Shown here: positions 1 through 11,328 of the stretch, piece after piece | Position numbering within the stretch: the first letter of the stretch is position 1 | How the letters are laid out: every line of letters begins with the position of its first letter | Assembly (NCBI RefSeq): GCF_000715075.1 | Contig: NC_134081.1 | Coordinates: 62,623,653 to 62,687,652 of the forward strand | Origin: Nicotiana tabacum | Lineage: Eukaryota > Streptophyta > Magnoliopsida > Solanales > Solanaceae | DNA: 64,000 bases | Direction: 5' to 3' | Notes under the pieces: model-generated | The model's database searches: none | What the model was told of the DNA's origin: nothing | Seen by the model: only the letters and a program-made list of their open reading frames with translations | Translations under genes and position numbers: made by a program

Positions 1-1087
1 GGTTGTTATTATTGAGGATGGATCTTCCCTGGACATTTATCTTGTCTGAAGAATTATATACCTAGAGATGGATCTTCTCCACGGGCTGGATTGGCTACTG
101 AATGACAGATGATCGGTTGATGTGTACATTCCAGGATGGATCTTCCCTAGGACGGATTGGCCATATATAGTATCGAGTGATTGAGCATGATGAGTGGATT
201 GTGTGAGAAAGTTAGATTGAGTACTCTGAGAGTGTGAGTACATGAGTTCATCTTTGAGATATATTGCATTGACACGCACACATGACATACAAGCATAGAG
301 GTGTATTTTCCTCATGTTGTACCGTATCACGTCATTCATGACTTCTCAGACATGTTGACATATGGGCATAGTGATGCATTGGTTTTAAACTGGCTATCTG
401 GAAAGAAAATGAAACATCATAATTATTATTGAAAGGATTTTTGGGAAAATTACTGTTTTCAAACTTATCCATATTTTTGGCAACTTCAGTAAATGATTTG
501 GGTTTTCACTAATGTACTTGGAAGGCATAACTATTTTCAGAAATCATGATTAAGCTGAGCATTCTATCTCTGAGTTACTTCTTTGGTTACTTGATTTACG
601 TTGCTATGAACTGTTGTTGGTTATTGGTGGTGGACCTGACCTTGGTACAAGCTCGTCACTACTTTCAACCTAAGGTTAGGTTTGTTACTTATTGAATACA
701 TGGGGTCGGTTGTACTCATACTACATTTCTGCACCTTGTGTGCAGATGTTGGCTGCTGATATTGTTGTGCTCGACGGGAGCTGAAATTGAAGACGTACTT
801 GCATTCCGGTTGTAGCTGCCTCTTGTTCATGGTAACCTTAGCTTTATAAAAATCTGTTTACGTACATTTTCAACGGATGACGTATTTATTTTATACCAGC
901 TTTGTATACTCTATTCATAAAAGGTCATGATTTGTACTACTAGTTCTTGGGGAAATGTAGTAGTTTCGTATATTTTCTTGTAATTAATTGCCTTATTAAT
1001 TTCATTGGAATTGGATAGTTGATAATTGACTTACCTAGCGGGTTGGGTTAGGTGCCATCACGACTAGTTAGATTTTGTGTCATGACA
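1..1087 (+). mobile_element. 3' part of a gypsy-type LTR (family F3), cut by the window edge
   Basis: This looks like the right part of a long LTR. It ends in GTGTCATGACA at 1077-1087, the CA end typical of the gypsy LTRs in this window. Bases 1-160 hold three imperfect copies of a GATGGATCTTC-containing unit that recur at 17521-17690, so 17228-18372 is a second copy of the same family. The conserved 3' LTR module lies at about 655-747, and a short inverted repeat (TCACGAC at 1058-1064, GTCATGA at 1079-1085) sits at the terminus. No gene is seen. It appears inserted into an F2 LTR that resumes at 1088. The left end is outside the window, so its target duplication cannot be checked. Confidence 0.7.
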
Positions 1088-2483
1088 TCAATTGAGGTGT
1101 TTTGGCTAAACCCCCTTCTTCTTAGAATCGAATCCCACAGTGTTCATGTAATTGGTGTAAGTCCCAAATTGATCATAATAGAATTGGCTATTCCGAATGT
1201 ACTTGTGTTGAAGGATATATGCTCAATAAGTATTGTAAATGCTTCATCATATCACCTTATCATTGAGAATGTATTCAAAACATGGAATATGTGTTAAAAA
1301 TGTCAAGACTTCAAGTCAAGATGGAAATAAAGGTTGTTATGCCAAATTGTATGAAAAGCCTCTACGTGCCTAAGATTCCCAAATTGCTCATATGTGAATT
1401 TAATGTCTTGAATGGGAATCCTTATTGTTGTTGATAATGATAATGATATTGAATGTGAAAAAGGGGTCTGGAACTATGAAATACGGCCAAGTGCCAAGAA
1501 TGACTTTATAATCGTAATCACTAGTGCCAATGAATTCAAGGTAATATGAAAAATGTATGATATGAGATGATTGACTAAAAAAGGTAATGTCTCGGGTGAG
1601 ACGGCCTAGCCGATCGGGCCGTGATCAAACGCCATGCTGCACAGATGGTGGTGACTGTGTTGGAAATTATAATAAAATTGTGGTTACGGTTGATGTCTCA
1701 AATGAGACGACCTAGCCGATCGAGTCATGATTGGACTTCTTGTAAGAGTACGATGGTGTTGTGAATTATGGTACATCGGCAATAAAGGTCACCCAACCTA
1801 ATAACATGGAAATTGACTTGAAAACTTATGTGATCCTTAACTTGATGTTTTGGTATTATTTGAAGCTCTTATTGAATTCTTGACTGTTCCCCCTTGTATT
1901 ATTATTTATTCTATTGAGATGGTGTTTAGTTTTACATACTAGTACTATTCGACAGTACTAACGTCCCTTTTGCCCGGGGCGCTGTATCTTTAAATGGATG
2001 CAGGTGGTTCCATAGCAGGCAGTGTCAATCAGCGATAGTGGTACATCCTCTTCCCAGCAGACTTGGTGAGTCCCACTTCATCCCGAGGTCACGTATTGTA
2101 CCTTTTGTTCATATTATTATCACGTCTCGAGGTATAGCCGGGGCCTTGTTGCCAGCACTATCATAACACTCTTTTGTATCTTTTAGAGGCTCCGTAGACA
2201 CTATGTGGGTTGTACATTAGTGCTAGAAAAGTCAAACAAGTTATGTTGTGTTTTGATCACTTGTTCCACTCAAACTATAAGAATATGTGTATTTTGAGAC
2301 TTAAAAGTGAAGTAACTAATGAAATGATTTAGTATTGTGTACATGATCTCCCTACTGTCTAATTAACGAAATTATGTCTTCTCTTGGTCATGGGTGCGTT
2401 GGGTAGAAAGCGTCTAACAGGCTTTCTTGGCCGGGTTCACTCGGTTGAGCGCCGGTCACACTCCCCGAGTTTGGGGCGTGACA
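1088..2483 (+). mobile_element. 3' part of a gypsy-type LTR (family F2)
   Basis: The sequence follows the LTR copy at 57128-59008 from about 58120 onward (GATTGAGGT, GGCTAAAC, ATGCCAAATTGT and GCTCATATGTG occur in the same order). It ends in GAGTTTGGGGCGTGACA at 2483, matching the 3' end of the complete reverse copy that starts at 59910. The 5' part is missing because the F3 LTR interrupts it at 1087/1088. No coding sequence is present. It abuts the interior of an Athila LTR exactly at 2484, which is best read as an insertion into that LTR. Confidence 0.7.
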
Positions 2484-2828
2484 CTTTAATCCGCAACTTT
2501 TAATCACCGGGCTATAGACCTTGTGAGGCCAGGCTTATAGCGCGGTCAAGCTGGCTATAGAGCTGGCTATGCTTGCCTTGTAGCACGGCAAAGCAGTCTA
2601 TAGAGCTGACTATGCTTGGCCTGTAGCCAAGCTTGGGTACTTGGTGAATTTGTGCTCTTTTCTTACATTTTCGTCCACTTTTCGTGCGACTTTCATTCAA
2701 CTCTTCCTTTCGATGCTCCTACACATAAAACAACATAATTTAGCTCAATTGTCGCACAATTAATCACTAAAACAACAAAATATAGGGCGAGTAATGTACT
2801 AAAAGTATAGCATTTTGGCCAAACATCA
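2484..2828 (-). repeat. Athila 3' LTR, portion present in this window
   Basis: It matches 10938-11328 of the 5' LTR: the ATCCGCAACTTTTAATCACC start, the 43-bp minisatellite, and the shared end GCCAAACATCA. Only the U3-side 345 bp is here. The rest of the LTR is replaced leftward by an F2 LTR ending at 2483. Because F2 ends in a clean CA at the junction, interruption by insertion is more likely than truncation. Confidence 0.8.
2540..2625. repeat. 43-bp minisatellite in Athila LTR, 2 units
   Basis: Two 43-bp units (2540-2582, 2583-2625) contain GGCTATAGAGCTGGCTATGC or close variants. The other LTR of the same element has three units at 10997-11125. Confidence 0.8.
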
Positions 2829-2842
2829 CCACCCCACACTTA
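2829..2842 (-). other. Polypurine tract of the Athila element
   Basis: Read on the reverse strand this is AAGTGTGGGGTGG immediately before the LTR start TGATGTTTGG. A G-rich tract directly upstream of the 3' LTR is the plus-strand primer site of LTR retrotransposons. Confidence 0.7.
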
Positions 2843-4768
2843 GACGTTGCTCGTCCTCGAGTCAACCACTAATTCACATTAACGTGGAGCACTTTATTTT
2901 CTTTTAGCACATCCGAAGCACATCATACCTATGACTATGGTTTATAGCAACAATTAAACTTTAGCATATGCCTTCAATACACACTTCCCTTTACTTTATG
3001 CCATACTTCAAAAATTTATTCAACAACAAGACAACATGCTTATAACAATCCTAGCCTTACAAACCTACTCAATATCACAATGCGTTCATGGATTGAACAC
3101 TTAACATCATAGAGACATCTAATAACTTCACATATCCCTTGCGAAATCATGTTCCCTCAACAAGAACAAAAGAGTAAGTCAAATCCATACACTCGAATCA
3201 AATATTCAAGTATATTCTAAGGACTCAGATAAATCAAAGAAATTCCTCACTCTTACAAAGAAGTCACATGCATGCACAAAGTACCATAGGCTTGCCCATT
3301 ATGTAAACCTTATCTAATGTAGGCTTGCTCGATCTAAAATCAATTAGAACTTTTTTCGTGGTTGTAATGTGGGCTAAGGGATGGGTAGGATAAATTTAGG
3401 AATAGTGACTAAACCTCCTAAGCACTTTAACACACCACAAAATTAACTTTAAGCGCATTTTTCTTCAACACAACTTCAATTTCACAAATAATATCACCCC
3501 TAAAAATATTTCCTCTTTCTTTAAGCACTATTTTAATTCATACTCACTAGCAAGGACAAGTTATTCTTATTTTCTTTCGCTACATAGTTGTTTTTTCAAC
3601 AATACTTTTTTTTCTACCATTCCTGCTAGTGGTGTATTCCTTATAATACAAGTGCACCTTTCTCTCTTTCATTGGTTCCACTCAAAATCCACCCAAGTTG
3701 CCTCCTTACTTCTTCTAGCGCTCATTTTACAATTAAAGTTCTTTAAGAGGTAAAAGGATCAAAACAATGACAATTAAGAACAAAAGGGAATAGGCTTGTA
3801 TGTGGTTCCCAATAACAACTTATAGGCTCAAAAGGGTTGACTAGGGATAATTTTTATTTGTGGTAAGCATTAAGCTCAAACAGATCAAAGAAAGCCTCAA
3901 ATCATTTTTCAAACCGAGCAAAACCTAAAATTTTTCTTCAACTCACATGCCGGGCAAGTTCTAGACTCTAATGCAATGATATGGACTATACAATTCTCGC
4001 CACACATGGCACATGACTCACTAAGGACGGATCCATTCCGATTCTCAAACAATTGCAAGTATTTACGGAGCCACAAAATATTAAGCATTAAGCACAAAGT
4101 GACACAATCCAAGAAAACGAGATATAGGCATCAATAAACATGTTTTCTACTCAACAAGGAATTATAAGCATTTTCAAACCATAGGAAAGGTACTACACAT
4201 GTTAGAGCCTAAATATTCTACTATCAAATTAGTCAAAGGCGCCTAGCAAATCTCATTTTTCCCTTCCTTTTATTCCCTAAATCCTACTCTACTTTAAAGA
4301 TAAAAAGAAAAACTACTATCTGGTTCAACAACTTCCCGTGGAAAAGAACCGAGGCACAAAGAAAAAACACGAAGGATTATTACTACCTAAAAGAATAAAA
4401 AGAAATATTTTTGGATTTTTCTGTTTTTCAATTTTTTGTGTGTTTTTGGTTGGACTTTAGTCCCTCAAGAAAACTGCCTAGGAGATTCTTCTTCGGGAAA
4501 AGTCCAATCATTTCTATTCTTTTATATATATCTGTATTTTTTTTGACTTTATGTATATGTTTTTTTTAAAGAGATTAACTACTAAAAGCAATCTTAAAAC
4601 TAAAGACTAAAGCTAGAATACTATATTAAACTAATTTTTTTTATATTCTATGCTAAAATAAAATAGAAGAAGCTAAAAAATAAAATAAGAAACAATTAGT
4701 TTATCTAATATTTACAAGTCACGGAGAATATAGAATCCCCCACCCCACACTTAATTCATGCAGTGTCC
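2843..4768 (-). other. Athila 3' non-coding interior
   Basis: AT-rich sequence between the third ORF and the 3' LTR. Reading frames are short on both strands and I recognise no protein motif. A long non-coding stretch after the extra ORF is usual in Athila elements. Nothing else is seen here. Confidence 0.5.
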
Positions 4769-6148
4769 TCAGTGCATATATAAAGCAATAAAAACAAGTA
4801 AGGTGGTAGGAAAAAAAACTCCCTGATCAGTCATCATCATCGCCCTCATCATCGAAGGCCACATTTGTAGTTGTCCACTCTTCATCCTCTGCTCCCTCAT
4901 CAGCACATCCTCCGCCTCCTTCTCGGACTGCTCTGGCGCATCTTCGGAACACTCCGGCGTGTTGACATCCTCATCCTTTGGGAGTCTCTGGCCATCACCA
5001 AGCCCAACCAAACACTGGTCATGAGCATTGAGCAGAAAACGCTCATCCAAGTTGGCCCTCTCCTCCGTAGTTGTCGGCCTCCCTCCAATCATGAGCTACA
5101 AGTCCATCATCTCATATAAATGGGCCATAAAGTTGTCATCTTGAGCATTACGCTTGGCATCTGTCAGTGAGGTCATATCATTATCCTCCTTCGCCCGGAT
5201 GCTGGTGATGTCCGACCGTCGGAGGGGCGCTGGAATGACTACATCAAAATCTCGCTCCTCCTCTACATCTTATTTTCTCAGGTACTGAGTCAGCATGTTA
5301 CTAAAGGACAATCTATCAACTCTATTACTTGTTCTCACCTGCGCCATCTGGTAGCATATCAACTGGCCCACATTCAGCTTCTGGCCAGTCATTAGGAAGT
5401 ACAGTAGGCAGACCCTTTCAAGGCTAATCAGAGTCTCATGGTTGCATGGTAATAGCCGCGTGTTGATCAATTTCAACCATACTTGAGCTTCTGGCTTCAT
5501 TTTCCTCTTTGGAAATTTCCTATGATGTTGGGTCTTCTTGTCACGAACCCAAGCAGCCACAGAATTTACACCATAGAGAGTGTGTCTCAACAACTGATAT
5601 GTTGGACGGGTAATGAAGTTACCTAGGGGCTCATGGAGAACATCTGGAGCTCCCAAGTAATTGCATATAGCTGATGTAGAAAAATCAATCAACTTTCCCC
5701 GAATAGGCACATACTACTCCGAATCATAACCGGCATAAAACTCACGGACAAGGTTTACATTGATATCCCTAGTGTTTCCAAACATGTAGCCCAACCCAAG
5801 ATCATGAACACCCTTCCAAATTGTTTGATACTTCGATTTTAGACGGCGCTCATGAACAGCCAACTTAGAGTGTATATGTCTCGATCGACAAATCTTGTGC
5901 CAGTCCTTTGCGAATGGGGGTATACTCTTAATTACATACTCTCATTATCCCACAGGCTGTGGGCGTGAGGCTTCCATAGCTGCAAGTGCTTGCAACCCCT
6001 CAATATGACTTGAAGTGGCCTCCCCTCCTTTCCTCATTTTCGGTGGAGGTGCGGAGGAAGCCTTGCCTTTGGTAGGAGCAATGGCCTTGCCCTTTCCTTT
6101 ACCTTTATTCGTCATTCGTACCATATTTGTACCTACACAAGTAGACAC
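4769..6148 (-). pseudogene. Athila third ORF (plant-transposon-protein type), with in-frame stops
   Basis: A reverse-strand frame runs from ATG near 6148 to about 4769 without a frameshift, broken by stops near 5945, 5711, 5270 and 5093. The N-terminus is Lys/Gly-rich (NKGKGKGKAIAPTKGK), resembling a nuclear-localising stretch. The middle holds AKDWHKICRSRHIHSK and EFYAGYD. The best-conserved part (about 5700-5300) includes NYLGAPDVL, VWLKLINTRLLP and YFLMTGQKLNVGQLI, which resembles the 'putative plant transposon protein' domain found in plant gypsy elements. The C-terminal part is acidic. It lies downstream of pol, where Athila elements carry an extra, often env-like, ORF. I see no convincing signal peptide or membrane anchor, so I do not call it an envelope gene. 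Confidence 0.6.
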
Positions 6149-7600
6149 TAGTCAGCCTTAAAGGCATTGAATCAATTCAAAATACGATCTACGACCCCAC
6201 ACTTAAGAGTTCCGCACATGATGTTCAACAATTTTGAGGCTACTCAGATTTCACCTCTTTATTTTTGCATGAGAATCAATCGATGTCACACGTATGTCTA
6301 CTACAATTGTGATGCATATAGCTACCATATCGGCTCTGGTGAGCCACCCCGCACTTAAACTTTCAAGGGGTGCAAGATGACATAGCACTAGTATAACAAC
6401 CCCGGAGACTCAAGCTCCAATGGGGACAAAGAATGCCTTTGAGGCATTTTGACAAACACTTGGTGTGCACTAGCGCCATGAAAGTGCTTGTGTGGGTGAG
6501 GGATTGCCTCACCCTCCCAAATCGGCTTGGGAATTTAGTGTTATAACCCGTGTAAACAAGAACAATACCATTCATATAGGTGTTTCATGGGATTGGGACA
6601 AGCATGCGCAACTTCTCATTCAAGGCATTCATAAGTTTCCAAGATGCAATTTTTTGTTACTTCAAGCAACCCAAAAGAAAGGAAGGAGAGCGAGAAGAGT
6701 GCATGCATTAGATATTTGAGAAAGAGGACTGTTCTTCAATTAATTGTGATGTTTCAAAGAATGAATATATGCAAGGGGAGTGGGGGAAATTGTGAGTGAA
6801 AGGGGAGAAAGGGGCGGGCAGTGAGTTGGGAGGATTTGGAAAAGTGAAAGAAAAAGAAAAGGGTTGGGAGTTGTTTGTATGGGACTGGGCGGGTTGTTTA
6901 ATTAAGGGTTGTGTGTGTTTTATGTTTATATCTGTATGTGTTTAGGGGGGTGGGGGTATTTTTAATTAAGGGGGGGTCTGTGTGGTGTTTTAAGAAAAGG
7001 AAATAAAAAGAAAAAAAGTAAAAAATTAAAATAAAAATTACCTGGCATCGTGAGGTCTGCCGCTAGGTGGATCTCGCTACAGCCCAAGCGACTCGAGATG
7101 GGGAGCGAGAAGCAGACCGGGCGACGCAAAGGAATCTGCACGGATTAGCACGCTAGGAGATATGTGGCACGAGATATGTAGTGCAGAGTATTGCGCTAGG
7201 AGCTGGGCGACGCGAGGTATGCCGCTAGGTCCATTATGCTTTAGACTGTGCGGCGTGATTTAGGCTATGTGGTTTTTATTCCATTTTGTGAACTACTCCT
7301 AGCGTTATGACCTTCCAACGTGCTCCAGTACTTGTTCAATGACCAAGACTTAACTAAAAACTTATTAGTGACTGCAAACAAAAAGAAAATTCTAGTTAAG
7401 CTAAAATAAACTGCGAATTGGGTTGCCTCCCCATAAGCACCTTAGTTAACGTCACAGTTTGACGAATACAACATTACAATGGGTTGCCTACCATGAAGCG
7501 CCTGATTTAATGTCGCGGCATGACGCAGTCAATCGAACTCAAGGTTCACTCAACACTTGAGGCTCCTTCAAATGAATCACCGATACAACATTTTCCTCAT
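6149..7600 (-). other. Non-coding spacer between Athila integrase and third ORF
   Basis: No credible coding sequence. It contains G-rich low-complexity sequence (about 6770-6990) and a GC-rich block (7040-7260) in which GCGACGCGAG and GCCGCTAGG recur. The end near 7420-7560 has two imperfect repeats of GGTTGCCTCCC-type sequence. Confidence 0.5.
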
Positions 7601-7625
7601 CCATGCCAAAGTAATGTTTCAACCT

Positions 7626-8960
7626 TTACCCATTGACTCTAAACCTGTTCGTTCCATCCTCGGATTCAATTTCTACAGCTCCACTTGAGAACACTTGCAC
7701 AACTCTAAATGGTCCCGACCATCTAGATTTCAGCTTACCCGGAAATAATTTCAATCTTGAGTTATACAGCAACACGACATCTCCGGGTTTGAAAATTATA
7801 TCTTGAACATGTTTATCGTGCATTATATTCATCCTTTCTTTGTATATCCTTGTGCTCTCAAAATCATGGTAACGGAACTCATCCAGTTCATGCAGCTACT
7901 CTACTCGTACCAGCAGCCTCCATGTCAAGATTTAATTGCCTTAATGCCCAAAATGTTCTATGCTCTAACTCTACCAGTAAGTGACACGCCTTTCCAAACA
8001 CCAATTTGTACGTGACATACCAATCAGAGTTTTGAATGCAGTGTGGTAGGCCCATAGTGCATCATCCAATTATTTCTCCCAATCAGCCCGAGTAGCATTT
8101 ACAGTTTTGGTCAAAACACTCTTGATTTCTCAGTTTGACACCTCCACTTGCCCATTTATTTGTGGGTGATACGGAGTGGAAACCTTATGGAGAAGGCCAT
8201 ATTTCTCCAATAACTTTGCAAAGGCTCAGTTGCAGAAGTGGGTGCCTCCATTACTGATGATCGCTCTTGAAGTGCCAAATCAGGTGAAGATCATTTTTCT
8301 TAGATATTAAATAACACCCTTTGCATCATTTGTCGGGAGTTCCACGGCTTCTACCCATTTCGAGACATAGTCCACAGCTATCAGTATGTAATTTTTGCCA
8401 TATGAGCTAACAAATGGTCCCAAAAAACCGATTCCCCATACATCAAATACTTCCACCTCTTGAATTGGGTTCATGGGAATCTCATGTCGACGGGAAATAT
8501 TGCTCATTCGTTAGCACTCATCACAACCCTTTATCCAAATTTGTGCATTTTTAAACAACGTCGGCCAATAAAAGCCCGACTCCAACACTTTAGCAGCTAT
8601 CCTTACTCCTCCAAAATGGCCTCCATAAGGCGAAGCATGACATGCCTGCAAAACAAAAGCTTGGTCCATCTCGGGAATACATCCCCGGATCATGTTATCA
8701 ATACAAATCCTAAACAAATATGGTTCATCCCAGAAATACATGCGACAATCATGAAAGAGCTTTTTCTTCTACATAGAGGACAAGTCATAGGGAACAATAC
8801 CGCTCGTCGGGTAGTTTGCAATATCTGCATACCATGGCGCTACCTCAAGGCTCGTGGCTAAAAGTTGTTCATCTAGGAAAGTCTCCACGATCTCTTCCAC
8901 CTCAACCCTCTTTTCAGCTCCTTCAAACCTGGACAAGTAATCTGTAACTTGGTTTTCCAT
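7626..8960 (-). pseudogene. Athila integrase, decayed
   Basis: Reading right to left in one frame: the C-terminal end of RNase H (MENQVTDYLSRFEG at 8960), the integrase zinc-binding region (QACHASPYGGHFGG with GCDEC near 8511), the catalytic core, and a C-terminal segment (FKPGDVVLLYN, KLFPGKLKSRWSGPFRV) near 7800-7680. Integrase joins element cDNA to host DNA. Several stops interrupt the frame. Two of the DDE catalytic acids are changed: the usual GID of the first motif reads WGIGFLGPF (near 8430), and the second acid is Asn in RAIISNGGT (near 8260). It is therefore dead by sequence. It belongs to the same element as the RT/RNase H remnant on its right. Confidence 0.85.
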
Positions 8961-9565
8961 TCCCTATCGGTCATAGATTTCCAAGTCGAACTCTTGCAGC
9001 AGTAGCACCCATCGAATCACGCGTGGCTTTGAATCTTTCTTCTCAATTAGGTACCTGAGAGCAGCATGGTCAGTATAAACAATTACCTTCGAGCTATTAG
9101 GTATGATCTAAATTTGTCAAATGCGAACACCACTGATAGCATCTCCTTCTCTGTGATTATGTAATTAAGTTGGGCACCACTCAAGGTTCTACTTGCATAG
9201 TAGATTGGATGCATGACTTTATCTTTTCTCTGCCCAAGAACTGCTCCCACAGCACAGTCGCTTGTATCACACATCAGCTCAAAAGGTTGTTCCTAGTAAG
9301 GTGCCACTATGATTGGTGCAGTCACCAGCCTCTTCTTCAACTCCTCAAAAGCTACCCTACAGTCATCAGAAAACACAAAGGGGTTATCATTTTCAAGCAA
9401 TTTACACAAAGGGCTAGCAATTTTGAAAAACTCTTTTATAAACCGCCTGTAGAAGCCGGGGTGACCAAGGAAACTTCTTATGTCCTTGACGGAAGTGGGT
9501 GGAGGAAACTTCTCAATTACATCAAAGACGGAAGTAGCCTTGACTTCTTAGCATGTTGTTTGTGA
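8961..9565 (-). pseudogene. Athila RT C-terminus and RNase H remnant
   Basis: The reverse-strand translation gives FPPPTSVKDIRSFLGHPGFY followed by RRFIKEFFKIASPLCKLLE (end of the RT/connection region). The RNase H domain follows: MCDTSDCAVGAVLGQ, IYYASRTLSGAQLNYIITEK and [10 protein letters not shown]. The catalytic palm of RT is absent, because upstream sequence jumps to the gag start at about 9570. A stop precedes EQPFELMCDTSD, and a frameshift lies between RNase H and the integrase frame. RNase H would remove template RNA during reverse transcription. This copy cannot do so on its own. Confidence 0.8.
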
Positions 9566-9581
9566 TTTGAAATGATTCCGC

Positions 9582-9872
9582 TTATATCTGAGGGACTACA
9601 ATTGCGGTTGCCGAATTTTCAGCGGCGGGTTGCGCCCAATCATACAAGGCTACTTCTAGCTCAAGAGGTGCAACACCCTGATTGTTCAGGTCATTCAGAG
9701 TGTTTCTGTTGTTTTGGTTGTCTATTACGTCACCTATGTCTAGTTCGATTCGTTCTGTTGAGTTCTGTTGTCGTTTGTCTTTCTTGTTTACATAATTTAG
9801 TGCCTTGAAAGATTTCTCAAGGTCCGGTAATGCTTCGTACAATTCACCAGTTCTTGAGGAGTTTTTAGGCAT
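9582..9872 (-). pseudogene. Athila gag N-terminus fragment
   Basis: A 96-residue reverse-strand frame starts MPKNSSRTGELYEALPDLEK. It lies between the primer-binding site and pol, in the position of gag, and has the Asn/Leu-rich composition of Athila gag starts (LNNQGVAPLELEVALYDWAQ). The frame ends where sequence resumes in RT, so capsid core, protease and RT palm were lost in one internal deletion. The gag assignment rests mainly on position. Confidence 0.55.
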
Positions 9873-9993
9873 GCACCTGTAACATACAAGACTACAAACG
9901 TTAGAGTTTCAATATAATGAATTTCAAGTCGATAAAACTGACTAAACTAAGAATTCTGACAATTCTTTTAGTCATAATTAATAACACCGTTAA

Positions 9994-10012
9994 TTCCCCG
10001 GCAACGGCACCA
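9994..10012 (-). other. Primer-binding site, tRNA-Asp type
   Basis: The plus strand reads TTCCCCGGCAACGGCACCA. The reverse complement, five bases inside the 5' LTR end, matches the 3' end of tRNA-Asp with one mismatch. This primer is typical of Athila elements and fixes both orientation and the inner LTR boundary. Confidence 0.9.
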
Positions 10013-10017
10013 AAATT

Positions 10018-11328
10018 TGATCACGCCCAACTATGCCTCCTAAGAGGTCTAGCAGTCCTTGCAAATATAATCCAGTTTACAAGTCCGGAGTCGAATCCCA
10101 CAGAAAATTAACCTACTAATCGCAACCACTAATTTCGCAAGAATTCAAGCAATCAACATTTAAAAATATTAAATAATGGTTTGAGTGTTTATTAACTAAG
10201 GTAAAAGTAATTAAAATGCAGTAATTTATAACTAATAAACCAAATGTTGTAGACAAGATTTGGAAAGGTCTAGGGTTATGATTTCCCCTATTGTCGGAAT
10301 CTCCCCCTCTACATCTCCAATAAATCCGCCTAAGTATTATCTACCAATCGTGAGTACTTTGGATGTCGTAGCTCTCTCTCGAGAAACTACAATAATTTAC
10401 TAGACGTATTCTCTCGAACTACGCTAGCTGGTACTAATTCACCGCTCACTATGATCGCACCAAGGTTTCGTTATCTCTACTCCCGCCTTTAAACCCTCCG
10501 TATTGATCTCTCAAATACATTAGGAGTGGTGTTGTTCAACAACTACCTAAACGTGTACTCTCTCGAGCAATAAACACTAAATAGGCATGTTTAATTGAGA
10601 GCTATTCAATCAACAACAACAAAAATATAATTGAACAAGTAAAGAAAGATCAACGGCAAATTTATATTAAACATAGCAAAAAAATCATCCTTCAATAGGT
10701 TCCATCAAACCCTAGATGAGATAGTTTAGCCACTCATAAATGTATAAACAATCATCATGATGTTCAAAGATATTAAACTACAAAGTAAAGAGAAACAAAG
10801 GGAAAACTCGTTGATTCCTTGCTCCACAGTGCTCTGTAGCCTTTTTGTTCTCCAAAATAATGTCTAACCCTTTCTCAACTCTTTTAGGGAGTTTTTATAT
10901 GTTAGGACGAAGTCCTTGAGTCCAAATCCGGGTTGGTGTCTTTTAATCCGCAACTTTTAATCACCGGGCTATAGACCTCGCGAGGACAGGCTTATCGCGC
11001 GGTCAGCCTGGCTATAGAGCTGGCTATGCCTGGCTTGTAGCGCGGTCAAGCTGGCTATAGAGCTGGCTATGCTTGGCCTGTAGCACGGCAAAGCAGGCTA
11101 TAGAGATGGCTATGCTTGGAATCTAGCCAGGCTTGGGTACTTGGTGATTTTGTGCTCTTTCCTTGCATTTTCGTCCTCTTTTCGTGCAACTTTCATTCGA
11201 CTCTTTCTTACGATGCTCCTACACATAAAACAATATAATTTAGCTCAAATATCGCACAATAAATCACTAAACCAACAAAATATAGTACGAGTAATGTGCT
11301 AAACGTATTGCATTTTGGCCAAACATCA
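10018..11328 (-). repeat. Athila 5' LTR (1311 bp)
   Basis: The boundaries are TGATCACGCC at 10018 next to the primer-binding site and AAACATCA at 11328, the same end as 2828. On the reverse strand the LTR runs TGAT...ATCA. It includes a three-unit 43-bp minisatellite at 10997-11125. No reading frame of note is present. Confidence 0.85.
10997..11125. repeat. 43-bp minisatellite in Athila 5' LTR, 3 units
   Basis: Units 10997-11039, 11040-11082 and 11083-11125 each contain GGCTATAGAG.TGGCTATGC. The partner LTR has two units, so copy number differs within one element. Confidence 0.85.

Larger units (their letters stand above)
2484..11328 (-). mobile_element. Athila-like gypsy retrotransposon, internally deleted
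   Basis: A reverse-strand LTR retrotransposon. Its 5' LTR is 10018-11328, the primer-binding site 9994-10012 matches tRNA-Asp, and the polypurine tract lies at about 2829-2842 beside the 3' LTR part 2484-2828. Reading leftward it carries a gag start (9872-9582), a remnant of RT C-terminus plus RNase H, a decayed integrase, and a third reading frame (6148-4769). Gag C-terminus, protease and most of RT are missing. The tRNA-Asp primer and an extra ORF downstream of pol are known traits of the Athila lineage. Stops, a frameshift and lost integrase residues make it non-autonomous. Its LTR ends are TGAT...ATCA. Confidence 0.85.

Noticed and set aside
4769..6148. Envelope gene in the Athila element
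   Set aside because: The position fits, but no convincing signal peptide, membrane anchor or cleavage site is visible, so only 'third ORF' is supported.
9170..9808. Plus-strand frames of 131 and 78 codons
   Set aside because: They are shadows of the reverse-strand RT/RNase H and gag remnants, which carry recognisable motifs.
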